Notes under the pieces: model-generated | Told to the model about the DNA's origin: nothing | The model's database searches: none | The model's input: the letters and a program-made list of their open reading frames with translations, nothing else | Position numbers and translations under genes: made by a program | Source: Brevibacterium linens ATCC 9172 | Lineage (GTDB): Bacteria > Actinomycetota > Actinomycetes > Actinomycetales > Brevibacteriaceae | Direction: 5' to 3' | NCBI RefSeq assembly: GCF_900169165.1 | Contig: NZ_FXYY01000025.1 | Location: forward strand, 1 to 46,659 | DNA length: 46,659 nucleotides | Part shown: piece by piece, positions 8,124 through 16,817 of the stretch | Position numbering within the stretch: position 1 is the stretch's first letter | Layout: the number at the start of each line of letters is the position of its first letter

Positions 8124-9778
8124 ACCGGCGGAGCGGCTCTGGTGCCGTCAGCAGCCCGCGCACCGGCATCATCGGCGGGGGAGCCGCCGGGCTGGCCACA
8201 GCTATCCTCCTCGCCCGCGAAGGGCACTCGGTCGACCTGTACGAGAAGAACACCGAACTCGGTGGGCGCATCGGCGTGTTCGAGCGTGAGGGCTTCCGTT
8301 TCGACACCGGGCCCTCCTGGTATCTCATGCCCGAGGTCTTCGAACACTTCTTCGCTCTCGCCGGCACCAGCGCTGAGGCCGAACTCGACCTCCGCACGCT
8401 CGATCCCGGCTACACCGTATTCAGCCCACCGGGGCCGGTCGATGAGAGCACGGGAGGCCCGGGGCGCACGCGAGAACTGACGATCCCGCAGGGCAGGTCC
8501 CGGGTGCGGGCGACCTTCGAACGCGTCGAGCGAGGCACGGGAGATGCCCTCGACGACTATCTCGTCTCGGCCGAGCACACGAAGGAGCTCGCGCTCGCCC
8601 ACTTCCTCTACAACCCCTTCACCTCGCCGCGGTCACTGCTCCATCGGGACATCCTCGGCGCGCTCCCGACACTGGTCCGGCAGATGGGGACGTCGCTGGC
8701 CGGCTTCGCGGAAGCCTCGTTCAACGATCCGGTGCTGCGCCAGATCCTCCAGTACCCCGCGATCTTCCTCGGCACCGACCCGAGACGGGCACCGGCGATC
8801 TACCACCTCATGAGCACGCTCGACCTCGCCCAAGGTGTCAGTTACCCCATGGGCGGGTTCCATACGATCATCGACGCCCTGGTCCGGTTGGCCGAACGCT
8901 CCGGGGTGCGCCTGCACACGGGAGCCGATGTCACGCACATCGACACCGAGGCGGCAGGGCGAGGTCGAGCCGAGCGCGGGCCAGCCGGGCGCGGCCGAAC
9001 CAGACGTCGAGTCACCGGCCTGAACTGGACCGACAAGGACGGACGCGCACACACGCATTCTGCCGATGTCGTCGTCTCCGCCGCCGACCTCCACCACACG
9101 GAGACGAGACTGCTCTCTCCCGAGGACCAGAGCTTCCCCGAACGCTCCTGGACGTCGGTGACGAGTGGTCCCGGCGCGGTGCTCGTCTTCCTCGGCATCG
9201 AAGGCGAACTCGAGGCACTGCCGCACCATTCGCTGTTCTTCACCGAGGACTGGGCGGCGAATTTCGACGCGATCTTCGGGTCCAGGCAGAAGATCCCCTC
9301 ACCGGCCTCGATCTATGTCTGTCGTCCCAGCGCCACCGATCCCACTGTCGCTCCGACCGGGCACGAGAACCTCTTCCTCCTCATCCCCGTCCCCGCCGAT
9401 GCGGGACTCGGGGCCGGGGGAGACGACGGCGGAGGCGACCCGCGGATCGAGACGACCGCCGACCGTGCGATCGACCAGATCGCCCGGTGGGCCGACATCC
9501 CAGACCTGCGCCGGCGGATCAGAGTGCGCAGAACCCAGGGCCCGACGGACTTCGCCGAAGGATTCAACTCCTGGCTCGGCGGAATGCTCGGGCCTGCGCA
9601 CACACTGCGACAGAGCGCGATGTTCCGACGGCAGAACTCCTCGAAAGCAGTCGACGGGCTGTTCTATGCCGGCGCCACGACGACGCCCGGCGTCGGTGTG
9701 CCGATGTGCCTCATCAGCGCCGAGCTCGTCCTCAAACGCCTCCGCGGAGACTCCAGCCCGGGTCCGCTGCCGACCTGA
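8120..9778 (+). CDS. crtI: phytoene desaturase (lycopene-forming)
   Basis: FAD enzyme that desaturates phytoene to lycopene at the membrane. 552 aa, slightly longer than the usual 500-550. The N-terminal dinucleotide fold reads IIGGGAAGLATAILLAREG (about residues 14-32), followed by YEKNTELGGRIG. The bacterial-type signature near the C-terminus is LFYAGATTTPGVGVPMCLIS. An Arg/Gly-rich insert (AAGRGRAERGPAGRGRTRR) near residues 275-295 is probably a loop expansion. GTG 8120 is chosen because it overlaps the crtB TGA as GTGA, like the other junctions in the locus. Confidence 0.95.
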   Translation: MNRRSGSGAVSSPRTGIIGGGAAGLATAILLAREGHSVDLYEKNTELGGRIGVFEREGFRFDTGPSWYLMPEVFEHFFALAGTSAEAELDLRTLDPGYTVFSPPGPVDESTGGPGRTRELTIPQGRSRVRATFERVERGTGDALDDYLVSAEHTKELALAHFLYNPFTSPRSLLHRDILGALPTLVRQMGTSLAGFAEASFNDPVLRQILQYPAIFLGTDPRRAPAIYHLMSTLDLAQGVSYPMGGFHTIIDALVRLAERSGVRLHTGADVTHIDTEAAGRGRAERGPAGRGRTRRRVTGLNWTDKDGRAHTHSADVVVSAADLHHTETRLLSPEDQSFPERSWTSVTSGPGAVLVFLGIEGELEALPHHSLFFTEDWAANFDAIFGSRQKIPSPASIYVCRPSATDPTVAPTGHENLFLLIPVPADAGLGAGGDDGGGDPRIETTADRAIDQIARWADIPDLRRRIRVRRTQGPTDFAEGFNSWLGGMLGPAHTLRQSAMFRRQNSSKAVDGLFYAGATTTPGVGVPMCLISAELVLKRLRGDSSPGPLPT

Positions 9779-9804
9779 GCCGGTGAGGGGGCTTCGAGAC
9801 CGGC
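9779..9804. terminator. possible bidirectional terminator between crtI and crtU
   Basis: GCCGGT (9779-9784) and ACCGGC (9799-9804) form a 6-bp stem with a 14-nt loop in the 28-nt gap between two convergent stops. No T tract, so this is weak. Confidence 0.35.
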
Positions 9805-9806
9805 AG

Positions 9807-11477
9807 TCAGCCCTCGGCCGGTGCTCCACGCCTGTGCCTCGTTGCCCTGCGTCCGCGCAGTGCGCCGAGGAGGCCCCGCCGGAGCAGACCGCGCCGAGGC
9901 GGCGACCAGATCTCGGTTCCCTCCACCCGCCAACCGGCGAGCAGTTCGTTCGCGGCCATGAACCCCGTCGTTGCCGCGCGTTCCATGAGCGCCACGGGCG
10001 CTTCGCAGGCGACGGCGTCGCCGGCGAGCACCAGTCCGGGAAACGCAGTGGTGACCCCGGGACGGTCGTTGTACGCCCGCGTGTCGGCCAGAGCGCAGTC
10101 ATCGGCGATGAGCAGCTCCTGGGCGGTGATGGCGATGTCGGCTGTCTCCGGGTAGACAGCGTGGAGGTCGGCCAGCAGTTGGCGTGCTACGGTTTCCCGG
10201 TCGACGTCTTCGGACTCGAGCATCGCTCGCGCGCCGGCCCGATGCGCGGTGCCGAGCGCATAGGCGTGGAGCTCGACGACGGAGCCGCCGTGCGTGTGCC
10301 GCCACCTCTCGGCCCCGGCCTCGAAGCGTTCGAGGACCGAGATGTTGTCGAGCAGCGCATAGCCGGTCGTGCCGAGGAAGGCCGGGCGGCTCGGATCCAC
10401 CTCGTCTTCCAGCCACAGTCTCAGCACCGCGAACGGCGGGGCGTTCCGCTGCGAGGTGACTCTGCTCAGCCACCGCTCGCGAGCTCCCGTGCCTGCGTCC
10501 GGTGAGCCGGGTGCGCGTCCGAGCGCGTCGGTGTCGACCGAGTCCTCGAGTCCGGCCAGCAGCGTCCGCGTGCTCCGCGGATCGGCGGCGAGCACGAGTG
10601 CATCGCTCTCGAGCGTCCCGCTCGTCGTCTCGACGCGCCACCCGGTGCGGCCCGCTCTGTCCGGAGGGCGGAGCGCGGTGACCGCGGTATCGGTCTCGAT
10701 CCGCACCCCCGCCTCGGCGAGGTATTCGCTCAGGGGCGACCACAGTGCGGTGTCGTAGTCGTCGTCGGGGACGTCGAAGAGCAGCCCTTCGGCGGAGCCG
10801 GTGAAGTATGTGTGGAACATCGCGACGAGCTCCCCGGCGGAGAAGTCCGCGGGGTGGGCGAAGAACGAGCGGGCGAAGACCTCGAGCGCGAGATGCCGCG
10901 CCCCGACCGGGAACCGCAGCCGGTCGAGGAACTGCTCGGCCGACTCTCCGTCGTAGCGTCGATAGGAGTCCGGGAAGTCGACGTCGATGAGTTCGAACGC
11001 CGTCGTCAGGTCGACGTCGGCCAGACCGCGCAGCGGGAAGGACGGGCTGGTGAGCACGAATCCCGCGAGACTGAGCGGGGGAGTCCGCGGAATCCGGGCG
11101 AAGGAGTCGCGCAGACCGTCCCGACCCACGAGCGGATAGTCCGTGACCGGGACCAGCCGGTCGAGGCTGGGGTCGGTGCGTGCGAGCAGGCTGCGGAGGT
11201 TGTAGTACTGGCGGAAGAAGGCATGGAATCCGCGGCTCATCGTCCGGCCCCCGTCGAGGCTCCAGGCCCGGACCCGTCCGCCGAGGCTGGACTCAGCTTC
11301 GACCAGGTGCACGTCGGCCCCGTGCTCGGCGAGGACAGTGGCCGCGGCCAGTCCGGCGATGCCTCCGCCGACGACGGTCACTCGCTTGGGCCGCAGCAGT
11401 CGCGGACGGCCCGGGTGGGAGGGGGTGAGGATCGCGTGCCGGTCACGGGGACGCGATTGCGCGGTTCGACGGTTCAT
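9807..11477 (-). CDS. crtU: carotenoid desaturase/methyltransferase (isorenieratene synthase)
   Basis: Converts the beta-ionone rings of beta-carotene to aromatic phi rings, with methyl shift and desaturation, giving isorenieratene. 556 aa. The FAD fold begins with VTVVGGGIAGLAAATVLAEH near residue 33, then ESSLGGRVRAW, and the family stretch MSRGFHAFFRQYYNLRSLL follows. The C-terminal flavin-closing region reads FPGLVLAGDAVACEAPVALM. ATG 11477 overlaps the crtYd TGA (ATGA) and is preceded by GGAGGGGAG, so it is preferred to the longer frame reaching 11591. It is the last gene of the leftward crt operon. Confidence 0.92.
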   Translation of the reverse strand: MNRRTAQSRPRDRHAILTPSHPGRPRLLRPKRVTVVGGGIAGLAAATVLAEHGADVHLVEAESSLGGRVRAWSLDGGRTMSRGFHAFFRQYYNLRSLLARTDPSLDRLVPVTDYPLVGRDGLRDSFARIPRTPPLSLAGFVLTSPSFPLRGLADVDLTTAFELIDVDFPDSYRRYDGESAEQFLDRLRFPVGARHLALEVFARSFFAHPADFSAGELVAMFHTYFTGSAEGLLFDVPDDDYDTALWSPLSEYLAEAGVRIETDTAVTALRPPDRAGRTGWRVETTSGTLESDALVLAADPRSTRTLLAGLEDSVDTDALGRAPGSPDAGTGARERWLSRVTSQRNAPPFAVLRLWLEDEVDPSRPAFLGTTGYALLDNISVLERFEAGAERWRHTHGGSVVELHAYALGTAHRAGARAMLESEDVDRETVARQLLADLHAVYPETADIAITAQELLIADDCALADTRAYNDRPGVTTAFPGLVLAGDAVACEAPVALMERAATTGFMAANELLAGWRVEGTEIWSPPRRGLLRRGLLGALRGRRATRHRRGAPAEG

Positions 11478-11812
11478 GTGCTCTCCCCTCCAGAAGCCAC
11501 AGCATGCCTGTTCAGTCGCCACTGCCAGAGCATGAGGACGGCAGTGATCATGGCGAAGCCGAAGCCGAAGTCCTCGATCGGGATGTCCCACGGGAACCGG
11601 ATGCCGCTCAGCCCCTGCGGATTGTAGATGACGATGGGGTCAGACAGCTTCGTCAGCCAGCCGTCGACGAAGCACTGGAAGACCAGGCAGATGCTCAGCG
11701 CCGCCCAGTACTTCGCCCGGCCGAAGATGCCTGAGCGGAAGACGAACAGCTCGAGGCCGACGACGAGGATCATCCCGATGACGGTCATGATCGTGTACTC
11801 GGGCACACTCAT
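11474..11812 (-). CDS. crtYd: lycopene beta-cyclase subunit CrtYd
   Basis: One half of the heterodimeric membrane lycopene cyclase, which closes the beta rings of lycopene together with CrtYc. 112 aa with three hydrophobic segments: IMTVIGMILVVGLELFVF, YWAALSICLVFQCFV and FGFGFAMITAVLMLWQW. The signature PWDIPIEDFGFGF is the counterpart of P-x-E-E in CrtYc. Both starts and stops are coupled: ATG 11812 overlaps the crtYc stop and its own stop overlaps the crtU ATG, 4 nt each. Confidence 0.92.
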   Translation of the reverse strand: MSVPEYTIMTVIGMILVVGLELFVFRSGIFGRAKYWAALSICLVFQCFVDGWLTKLSDPIVIYNPQGLSGIRFPWDIPIEDFGFGFAMITAVLMLWQWRLNRHAVASGGEST

Positions 11813-12240
11813 CGTTCGCCGCCTCCTTCGGATTCGGGCCGCCGGTCAGTGCGCTCGTGTGGCCCGGACCGGCTTGCGGGCCGAGGCGAACTGTCTGTGT
11901 GCGGCAGGCTTCCCCGCCTGACGCGCCTGCGCACAGCGGTGAGCACGGTGCCGACCGCCTCATAGCTGAGCAGGGCGCACAGGGGGATGACGATGAAGAA
12001 CACGAGCTCCTCGAGCGGCAGGTTGCCGAGGTGGATGCCGGTGACGAATCGCGGGTTGTACACCCAATGGTCGCGGGCGATGGCGACGACGTCCCAGAGG
12101 CAGAAGACGACGATGACGGGCACGAGCGCCCACAGCACGGTTCTCCACCGGCGGTACACCCGCGCCCGGAAGAACAGCTCCAGCGGCAGGGTGATGAGGA
12201 CGCAGGCACCCATGAGGAGCAGATACTCGAAGGCGCTCAC
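11809..12240 (-). CDS. crtYc: lycopene beta-cyclase subunit CrtYc
   Basis: Partner subunit of CrtYd in the actinobacterial heterodimeric lycopene cyclase. 143 aa. Three membrane segments: YLLLMGACVLITLPLELFF, VLWALVPVIVVFCLWDVVAI and LEELVFFIVIPLCALLSYEA. The motif NLPLEELVFF corresponds to the essential P-x-E-E of the family. The last ~35 residues are a charged, Arg/Ser/Glu-rich tail. GTG 12240 is selected: it overlaps the P450 TGA as GTGA and has GGAGAGGAGA just upstream. A longer frame to 12489 lacks such support. Confidence 0.9.
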   Translation of the reverse strand: MSAFEYLLLMGACVLITLPLELFFRARVYRRWRTVLWALVPVIVVFCLWDVVAIARDHWVYNPRFVTGIHLGNLPLEELVFFIVIPLCALLSYEAVGTVLTAVRRRVRRGSLPHTDSSPRPASRSGPHERTDRRPESEGGGER

Positions 12241-13487
12241 GACAGTCTCCTCTCCGGGCCGGAGCCCTCGTCGAAGGCCAGCTGGAGTCCACGCAGCCGG
12301 TAGCCTGAGATGACGCTGTCCCAACCGATCTCCGGTTCGGCGGTCAGGCGCGGGCCGCGGTCGAGGAGGCGGTGGACGAGTGCATCGGTCTCGAACAGCG
12401 CCAGCGACTGCCCCGGACACTTGTGTGCCCCGTCGCTGAAGCTCATGCCGACGGCGGGGACGGCGTCGGCGGTGTGCCGCACGGGGCACAGAGACTGAGG
12501 GGCGGACCCCACCGCCTCTTCATCGGTGTTCGTCGCGCGGACGCAGACGTCGATGAGGTCCCCGGCGGGGATCGTCACAGTGCGATCCGGTGCCGTCACT
12601 TCAATGTCGGCCTCCGCGCGACGGTAGAGGTGGCCGACGACCGGCTCGAGGCGGATGATCTCCTCGAGGATCTCCAGCCGCCGCGACTGGTCGGCCGCGA
12701 GGTACTCCGCCCCGAGTTCGTCATCTGAGAGCAGATGCCAGCACGCCATGGTGATGAACTCGCGGGTCGTGACCATCCCGGCTGTGCCGTAGGTGACGCA
12801 CTCGACGAGCATGTCCGACGTGCTGTGTCCGGCCCCGATGAGATGGGACAAGACGTCATCGCGCTGCGTGCGGCGCCGGGCGCGAAGCGCCGGACGAACG
12901 TCGGCAAGATAGAACCGGGCGATCGGGACAAGGCCGTTGACCGCAGCCTGCAGCCATTGCCGCCGGGTCCGCCCCCAACCGGGGGCGGCGAGGTCGACCG
13001 GCGGCTGGGTGAAGAATCCTTCGAGCCGCCGCGACATGCCCACGATGGAGGATTCGGTCAGTCCCACGACTTCGGAGGTCACGGCCACGGAGAAGTGCAG
13101 AGCCACCTCGTCGAGGCGGCACCGGCCGGCCGCGGCAATCCGGTCGACCGTGTCCTGGGCGAGAGCATCGATGCGCTGGCCGTACCTGTCGGCGACGACG
13201 GCGGGGGCGAAGAAGCGGGCGAGCTCTCGGCGCTGCGAGTCATGGGACTGCCCGTCGGAGATGAGGATCGGGTGGCGGCGGAAGACGCCGCGGGGGATCC
13301 GCTCCGCAGTGAATCCGGCCTGAGTGGTGAGGTGTCGGGCCCGCAGCACCTGGCGGGCGGCGTCGAAGGAGCGAATGCGCCAGAGGTCGGGACCGTGTTC
13401 GAGGGGCACCTGCTCGACCGGGGGACCGGCCGGCTCGTCGAAGGGCATCGCCCGTCGGCTTGGACGGTGCCGATCGGCCCCGCTCAT
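12237..13487 (-). CDS. cytochrome P450 of the carotenoid operon
   Basis: Heme-thiolate monooxygenase, 416 aa, no membrane anchor. The heme loop is FSDGAHKCPGQSLALFE with Cys357 as axial ligand. The K-helix ExxR is EIIRLEP, and the I-helix reads GTAGMVTTREF, with TT in place of the usual acid-alcohol pair. Position inside the crt operon between crtE and crtYc suggests 3-hydroxylation of isorenieratene, as proposed for the P450 in the B. linens cluster (inference from knowledge of that cluster). ATG 13487 is preferred because it overlaps the crtE TGA (ATGA); GTG 13493 two codons earlier is an alternative. Electron donors are not encoded next to it. Confidence 0.9.
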   Translation of the reverse strand: MSGADRHRPSRRAMPFDEPAGPPVEQVPLEHGPDLWRIRSFDAARQVLRARHLTTQAGFTAERIPRGVFRRHPILISDGQSHDSQRRELARFFAPAVVADRYGQRIDALAQDTVDRIAAAGRCRLDEVALHFSVAVTSEVVGLTESSIVGMSRRLEGFFTQPPVDLAAPGWGRTRRQWLQAAVNGLVPIARFYLADVRPALRARRRTQRDDVLSHLIGAGHSTSDMLVECVTYGTAGMVTTREFITMACWHLLSDDELGAEYLAADQSRRLEILEEIIRLEPVVGHLYRRAEADIEVTAPDRTVTIPAGDLIDVCVRATNTDEEAVGSAPQSLCPVRHTADAVPAVGMSFSDGAHKCPGQSLALFETDALVHRLLDRGPRLTAEPEIGWDSVISGYRLRGLQLAFDEGSGPERRLS

Positions 13488-14524
13488 GCGCACCTCAGAC
13501 TGCTGGCGGAGGTGAGGTCGGCGAGTCTGCTCGCGAGCGCCTGAGGCAGTTCCGCCTCGGCGATGAGCCCGGCGATGGTCTCGCAGTGCTCGGCGATCAT
13601 CGATTCGACGTATGCCTTCGCCCCGGACTCCTCGATGGCCTGCCGCAGCCGGAGGCCACCCTGGGCGTCAAGTGCCCGGTCGCCGAAGAGATGGGCAACC
13701 TCGGACCAAGCTGGATGGGCCCTGGCCGTGTTGACGAGCAGAGTCTCCTTGCCTTCGCGGAGGTCGCTGAGCACGGATTTGCCGGTCTCATGCTCATCGC
13801 CGAAGAGTCCGAGGACATCGTCTCTGAGCTGGTAGACGGTGCCGATTCGGCGGCCGATGGCGCGCAGCCGCTCGACCAGGCAGTCGTTGCTTCCGGCGAG
13901 GATCGCGGCGATGGACAGCGGGGCTTCGAATGAGTAGGCGGCGGTCTTGCGTCCGATCATCGTGAGCACGTCACCGGAGTCGGCCTCGTCGAGGTGGAGG
14001 CTCAGCCACACGTCGGACTGTTCTCCGGCGACGCTCTCGGCGATCGTCTCATCGTAGATGTCGAGCACGGCGAGTCGACGCGGGGCGTCGAGGTCGAGGC
14101 GCGCGAGGAGGGACTGGGCCTCGTTGAGCATGAGGTCACCGGCGAGCAGGGACGAGGAGATTCCCCAGGTCTGCGCTGCGGCGCTCGTGGCTCCGAGGAG
14201 CATGGCCTCGGAGGAGAACTGACCGGTGATGTTCATCTCCCCTCGACGCACTGTGTCGTTGTCGATGACGTCATCGTGGATGATCAGGCCGATGTGCAGC
14301 AGCTGCATCGCGCCGGCGGCGTCGATCGCGGCCGACGTCGCCGTCCCTCCGAGATCCTCATGGGCATCAATGAGCAGGCGGGGCCTGATCATCTTTCCGC
14401 CCAGCGCCATCCTCGACAGCGCTTGCCAGAGCTGCTCGTACTGCTGAGTTCGGACTCGAGAGCGTCGCCGAGCAGCGGCGAGGACTTCGACGAGGCGGGA
14501 TTCGACGGTCAGGGCGCTCTCCAA
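13484..14524 (-). CDS. crtE: geranylgeranyl diphosphate synthase
   Basis: Makes GGPP from IPP and allylic diphosphates, supplying CrtB. 346 aa, all-helical prenyl synthase fold. First aspartate-rich motif HDDVIDND at residues 83-90, second QLRDDVLGLFGDEHETGKS near 232-250, and substrate-binding GGKMIRPRL near 42-50. The start must be TTG 14524, the only start codon between the preceding in-frame TGA and the conserved region; no strong ribosome site precedes it. First gene of the leftward operon. A good promoter lies just upstream, shared back-to-back with a MarR regulator gene. Confidence 0.93.
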   Translation of the reverse strand: MESALTVESRLVEVLAAARRRSRVRTQQYEQLWQALSRMALGGKMIRPRLLIDAHEDLGGTATSAAIDAAGAMQLLHIGLIIHDDVIDNDTVRRGEMNITGQFSSEAMLLGATSAAAQTWGISSSLLAGDLMLNEAQSLLARLDLDAPRRLAVLDIYDETIAESVAGEQSDVWLSLHLDEADSGDVLTMIGRKTAAYSFEAPLSIAAILAGSNDCLVERLRAIGRRIGTVYQLRDDVLGLFGDEHETGKSVLSDLREGKETLLVNTARAHPAWSEVAHLFGDRALDAQGGLRLRQAIEESGAKAYVESMIAEHCETIAGLIAEAELPQALASRLADLTSASSLRCA

Positions 14525-14533
14525 TTTCTTTAG

Positions 14534-14577
14534 CCAGGCGAGAGTTCAATCTAACACGTCAGCGGTATGCTGTCAGC
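14534..14577. promoter_or_regulatory. divergent crtE/crtR promoter region with TTAG...GCTAA sites
   Basis: On the minus strand CTGACA (14576-14571) and TAGATT (14553-14548) are spaced by 17 nt and form a convincing crtE promoter. On the plus strand TATGCT (14566-14571) lies 6 nt before the GTG of the MarR gene, implying a leaderless regulator message. The crtE -10 is embedded in TTAG, and a GCTAA lies 17 nt further into the crtE leader. These half-sites recall the palindrome before crtB. Two GTCAGC copies (14558-14563, 14572-14577) bracket the centre. Regulation by the adjacent MarR protein is inferred. Confidence 0.6.
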
Positions 14578-15153
14578 GTGCCGTCCGCAGACTCGAAGGC
14601 AGCTGCCCTGACCTACTTCTCGAATGAATCGGAGTTCTCCGATCGCTCGGCCCTGTCCGAATCCGAGAACGCGGAGTGCACCGCGCTGATGGAGGCCCTG
14701 CGGAAGTGGCACGAAGCCGAACGCGACCTCGCCGAGGCGTCGCGGCGGTATATGCAGCTCAACGACAGTGATATGCGCGCCATCCGCCTGCTCATCCGCG
14801 CACAGCGGCAGGGGCTCATCGTCACTCCCAAGGACATCGCTGCTGCTGTGGGGATCTCCAGCGCCTCGACGACTAAGCTCGTCGAGCGCCTCGTCGCCGG
14901 TGGGCACCTGATCCGGGTTCCCCACCCCCACGACAGGCGCACCACCAGCATCGAGGTGACAGAGGAGACCGCGCAGGCAGCGCACGAGTCGGTGGGTCGC
15001 CAGCATGCCCGTCGCTTCGACGTGATCGCGGCCCTGAACAGCCGGGAACGCGAGACCGTGCTGCGGTTCCTCTCTGCCATGACCGAAGCCGACCGCCCGC
15101 AGGGCCCGCTGGCTGACGACGCGAACGGCCGACCGGGAGAGCACCGGGCCTAA
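14578..15153 (+). CDS. crtR: MarR-family regulator of the carotenoid genes (CrtR-like)
   Basis: 191-aa winged-helix repressor. The HTH region is VTPKDIAAAVGISSASTTKL, followed by the wing with RVPHPHDRRTTSIEVTE, the classic MarR D-x-R-(x)3 wing. An N-terminal ~45-residue extension precedes the dimerisation helices. It is divergent from crtE with only 53 nt between starts. In Corynebacterium glutamicum a MarR-type CrtR in the same divergent position represses crtE and responds to GGPP; the same role is inferred here. GTG 14578 follows a -10 directly, suggesting leaderless translation. The symbol is by analogy. Confidence 0.85.
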   Translation: MPSADSKAAALTYFSNESEFSDRSALSESENAECTALMEALRKWHEAERDLAEASRRYMQLNDSDMRAIRLLIRAQRQGLIVTPKDIAAAVGISSASTTKLVERLVAGGHLIRVPHPHDRRTTSIEVTEETAQAAHESVGRQHARRFDVIAALNSRERETVLRFLSAMTEADRPQGPLADDANGRPGEHRA

Positions 15154-15219
15154 GGGCAAATGCGGCGCTCCTCTCGCTTCGGGCCCCACCGCTTCGACGA
15201 TCATCCCTGGAGCCGACGA

Positions 15220-16113
15220 TCAGGGGGTGGGCTGGCCGCCGTTGACGTTGAGGGTCTCACCGATCACGTAGCTCGACTCCGACGAGGTGAGGAAGACGTA
15301 CGCAGGTGCGAGCTCAGTCGGCTGTCCGGCCCGGCCCAGCGGAGTGTTCTTGCCGAAGTGCGGCAGCGCCTCCTTCGGCTGTCCGTCGGAGACCTGCAGC
15401 GGGGTCCAGATCGGCCCCGGTGCCACGGAGTTCACCCGGATCCCCTTCGGGGCTAACTGAGTGGCCAGACCCTTCGTGAAGTTGTTGATCGCCGCCTTCG
15501 TCGATGCATAGTCGACGAGATGGGCGGAGGGCGAGTAGGCCTGGACGGAGGTCGTGTTGACGATCGTCGCCCCGGGTTCGAGGTACTCGAGCGCGGCTTG
15601 GGAGATCCGGAACATCGCATGGATATTCGTCCTGAACGTGTTCTCCCACTGCTCGTCCGTGAGGTCGGCGATGTCTTCGACGGCGATCTGTCGGCCGGCG
15701 TTGTTGACCAGAGCGTCGAGTCCGCCCAGCTCTTCTGCCGCCCGGCGGACCACTTCGCGGCAGTACTCGGGATCGGACAGGTCTCCCGGGAGAGGCACGG
15801 CCTTGCGGCCGGCGCCTCGGATGATCTCGCAGACGTGCTGGGCGTCTTCCTCCTCGGCGGGCAGATAGGACAGGGCGACGTCGGCTCCCTCTCGGGCGAA
15901 GGCGATCGCAACCGCGGCTCCGATGCCGGAGTCAGAGCCGGTGATGAGTGCCCTGCGGCCGCGGAGCCTGCCTGTGCCGGTGTAACTGTCCTCACCGCGA
16001 TCTGTGCCGGGGATGAGTTCCGCGTCGAGGCCCGGTTCGGGTTGATCCTGCTTCGGCGGCGTGATGTCGGGAAAGCGAGTGGTGGGGTCCTGGAAGGTCA
16101 GCTGGTCGCTCAT
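15220..16113 (-). CDS. SDR-family oxidoreductase, general-stress type
   Basis: NAD(P)-dependent short-chain dehydrogenase of 297 aa. An N-terminal ~45-residue extension, as in the YghA/YhdF-like branch, precedes the cofactor motif TGSDSGIG. NNAG, the serine strand NTTSVQAY and the catalytic YASTK follow. C-terminal SYVIGETLNVNGGQPTP is typical. Substrate unknown. ATG 16113 has GAGGAGGAG upstream; a longer frame to 16341 is a shadow over the Dps gene. The next gene upstream on this strand is Dps, 55 nt away, so both may share a stress-responsive transcript. Relatives are induced by general stress in other bacteria (family knowledge). Confidence 0.9.
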   Translation of the reverse strand: MSDQLTFQDPTTRFPDITPPKQDQPEPGLDAELIPGTDRGEDSYTGTGRLRGRRALITGSDSGIGAAVAIAFAREGADVALSYLPAEEEDAQHVCEIIRGAGRKAVPLPGDLSDPEYCREVVRRAAEELGGLDALVNNAGRQIAVEDIADLTDEQWENTFRTNIHAMFRISQAALEYLEPGATIVNTTSVQAYSPSAHLVDYASTKAAINNFTKGLATQLAPKGIRVNSVAPGPIWTPLQVSDGQPKEALPHFGKNTPLGRAGQPTELAPAYVFLTSSESSYVIGETLNVNGGQPTP

Positions 16114-16168
16114 CGTCTTCTCCTCCTCGATTGTGGGTGAGTGGCTCGATTGTGAGTGAGTTGCCGGC

Positions 16169-16693
16169 TCAGTTCGGTGTGCGTGTCTCGGCGCCGATGA
16201 ACCAGGCCTGCTGCTCGAGCTGGGCGATGTATTCGTGGAACAGATCGGCGGTCGTCGGATCGGCGGAGTCGACCTCGTCGTGGCAGCTGCGCATGCTGCC
16301 GACCGTCGTCTCGATCGCGTCCACGACGTGGTCGATCGCATCGTGAGTGGTGATCTCTCCGGCCGGGAACGTCGCCAGATCGGTCTGCGCGGCGATGACC
16401 GCGGGCCGTCCGTCGGGCGAACCGTGCAGCGCCCTCATCCGTTCGGCGAGTGCGTCGCTGCCGTTGCGGGCCACTGTCGTCACCTCGTCGAGGTTGAGAT
16501 GGAGATCTCGGAAGTTCGTGCCCACGATGTTCCAGTGCGCCTGTTTAGCGACCAGGCTGAGGGCGATGAAGTCGACGAGGACGTTCTGCAGGTTCTTCGT
16601 CAGCGACTCGGGTGCGACGAATCCCCTCTCGGCGTTCTCCCTCTGGGTGGCTTCAGATCCTTGCGGTTCGGGAACGGTGATCGTGTCTGTCAT
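16169..16693 (-). CDS. dps: Dps-family DNA-protecting ferritin-like protein
   Basis: 174-aa four-helix-bundle protein that stores iron with peroxide and protects DNA. The ferroxidase region is VAKQAHWNIVG, with His53, followed by FRDLHLNLDEV, with His65, Asp69 and Glu70 as inter-subunit ligands. C-terminal helix: LFHEYIAQLEQQAWFIGAET. The N-terminal tail of about 30 residues is not very basic, so DNA binding may be weak. It precedes the SDR gene in the same direction. Neighbouring Ku and ChaB-like genes suggest a stress/repair neighbourhood. Confidence 0.93.
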   Translation of the reverse strand: MTDTITVPEPQGSEATQRENAERGFVAPESLTKNLQNVLVDFIALSLVAKQAHWNIVGTNFRDLHLNLDEVTTVARNGSDALAERMRALHGSPDGRPAVIAAQTDLATFPAGEITTHDAIDHVVDAIETTVGSMRSCHDEVDSADPTTADLFHEYIAQLEQQAWFIGAETRTPN

Positions 16694-16817
16694 GGTGCTC
16701 CGACCTCTGATTGTACGTCTGTTGGGACAGCGGGACGGAGATCCTCACGCTAGTCCCGGGGTTCGGCCGCCGGAAGATCTCTCCATGCCGCTTCGTTTTC
16801 GCCGCTTCGGGTCGGTG

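Noticed and set aside
9165..10505. 446-aa rightward frame across the crtI end and crtU
   Set aside because: Ser/Arg/Pro-rich and overlaps two well-defined genes.
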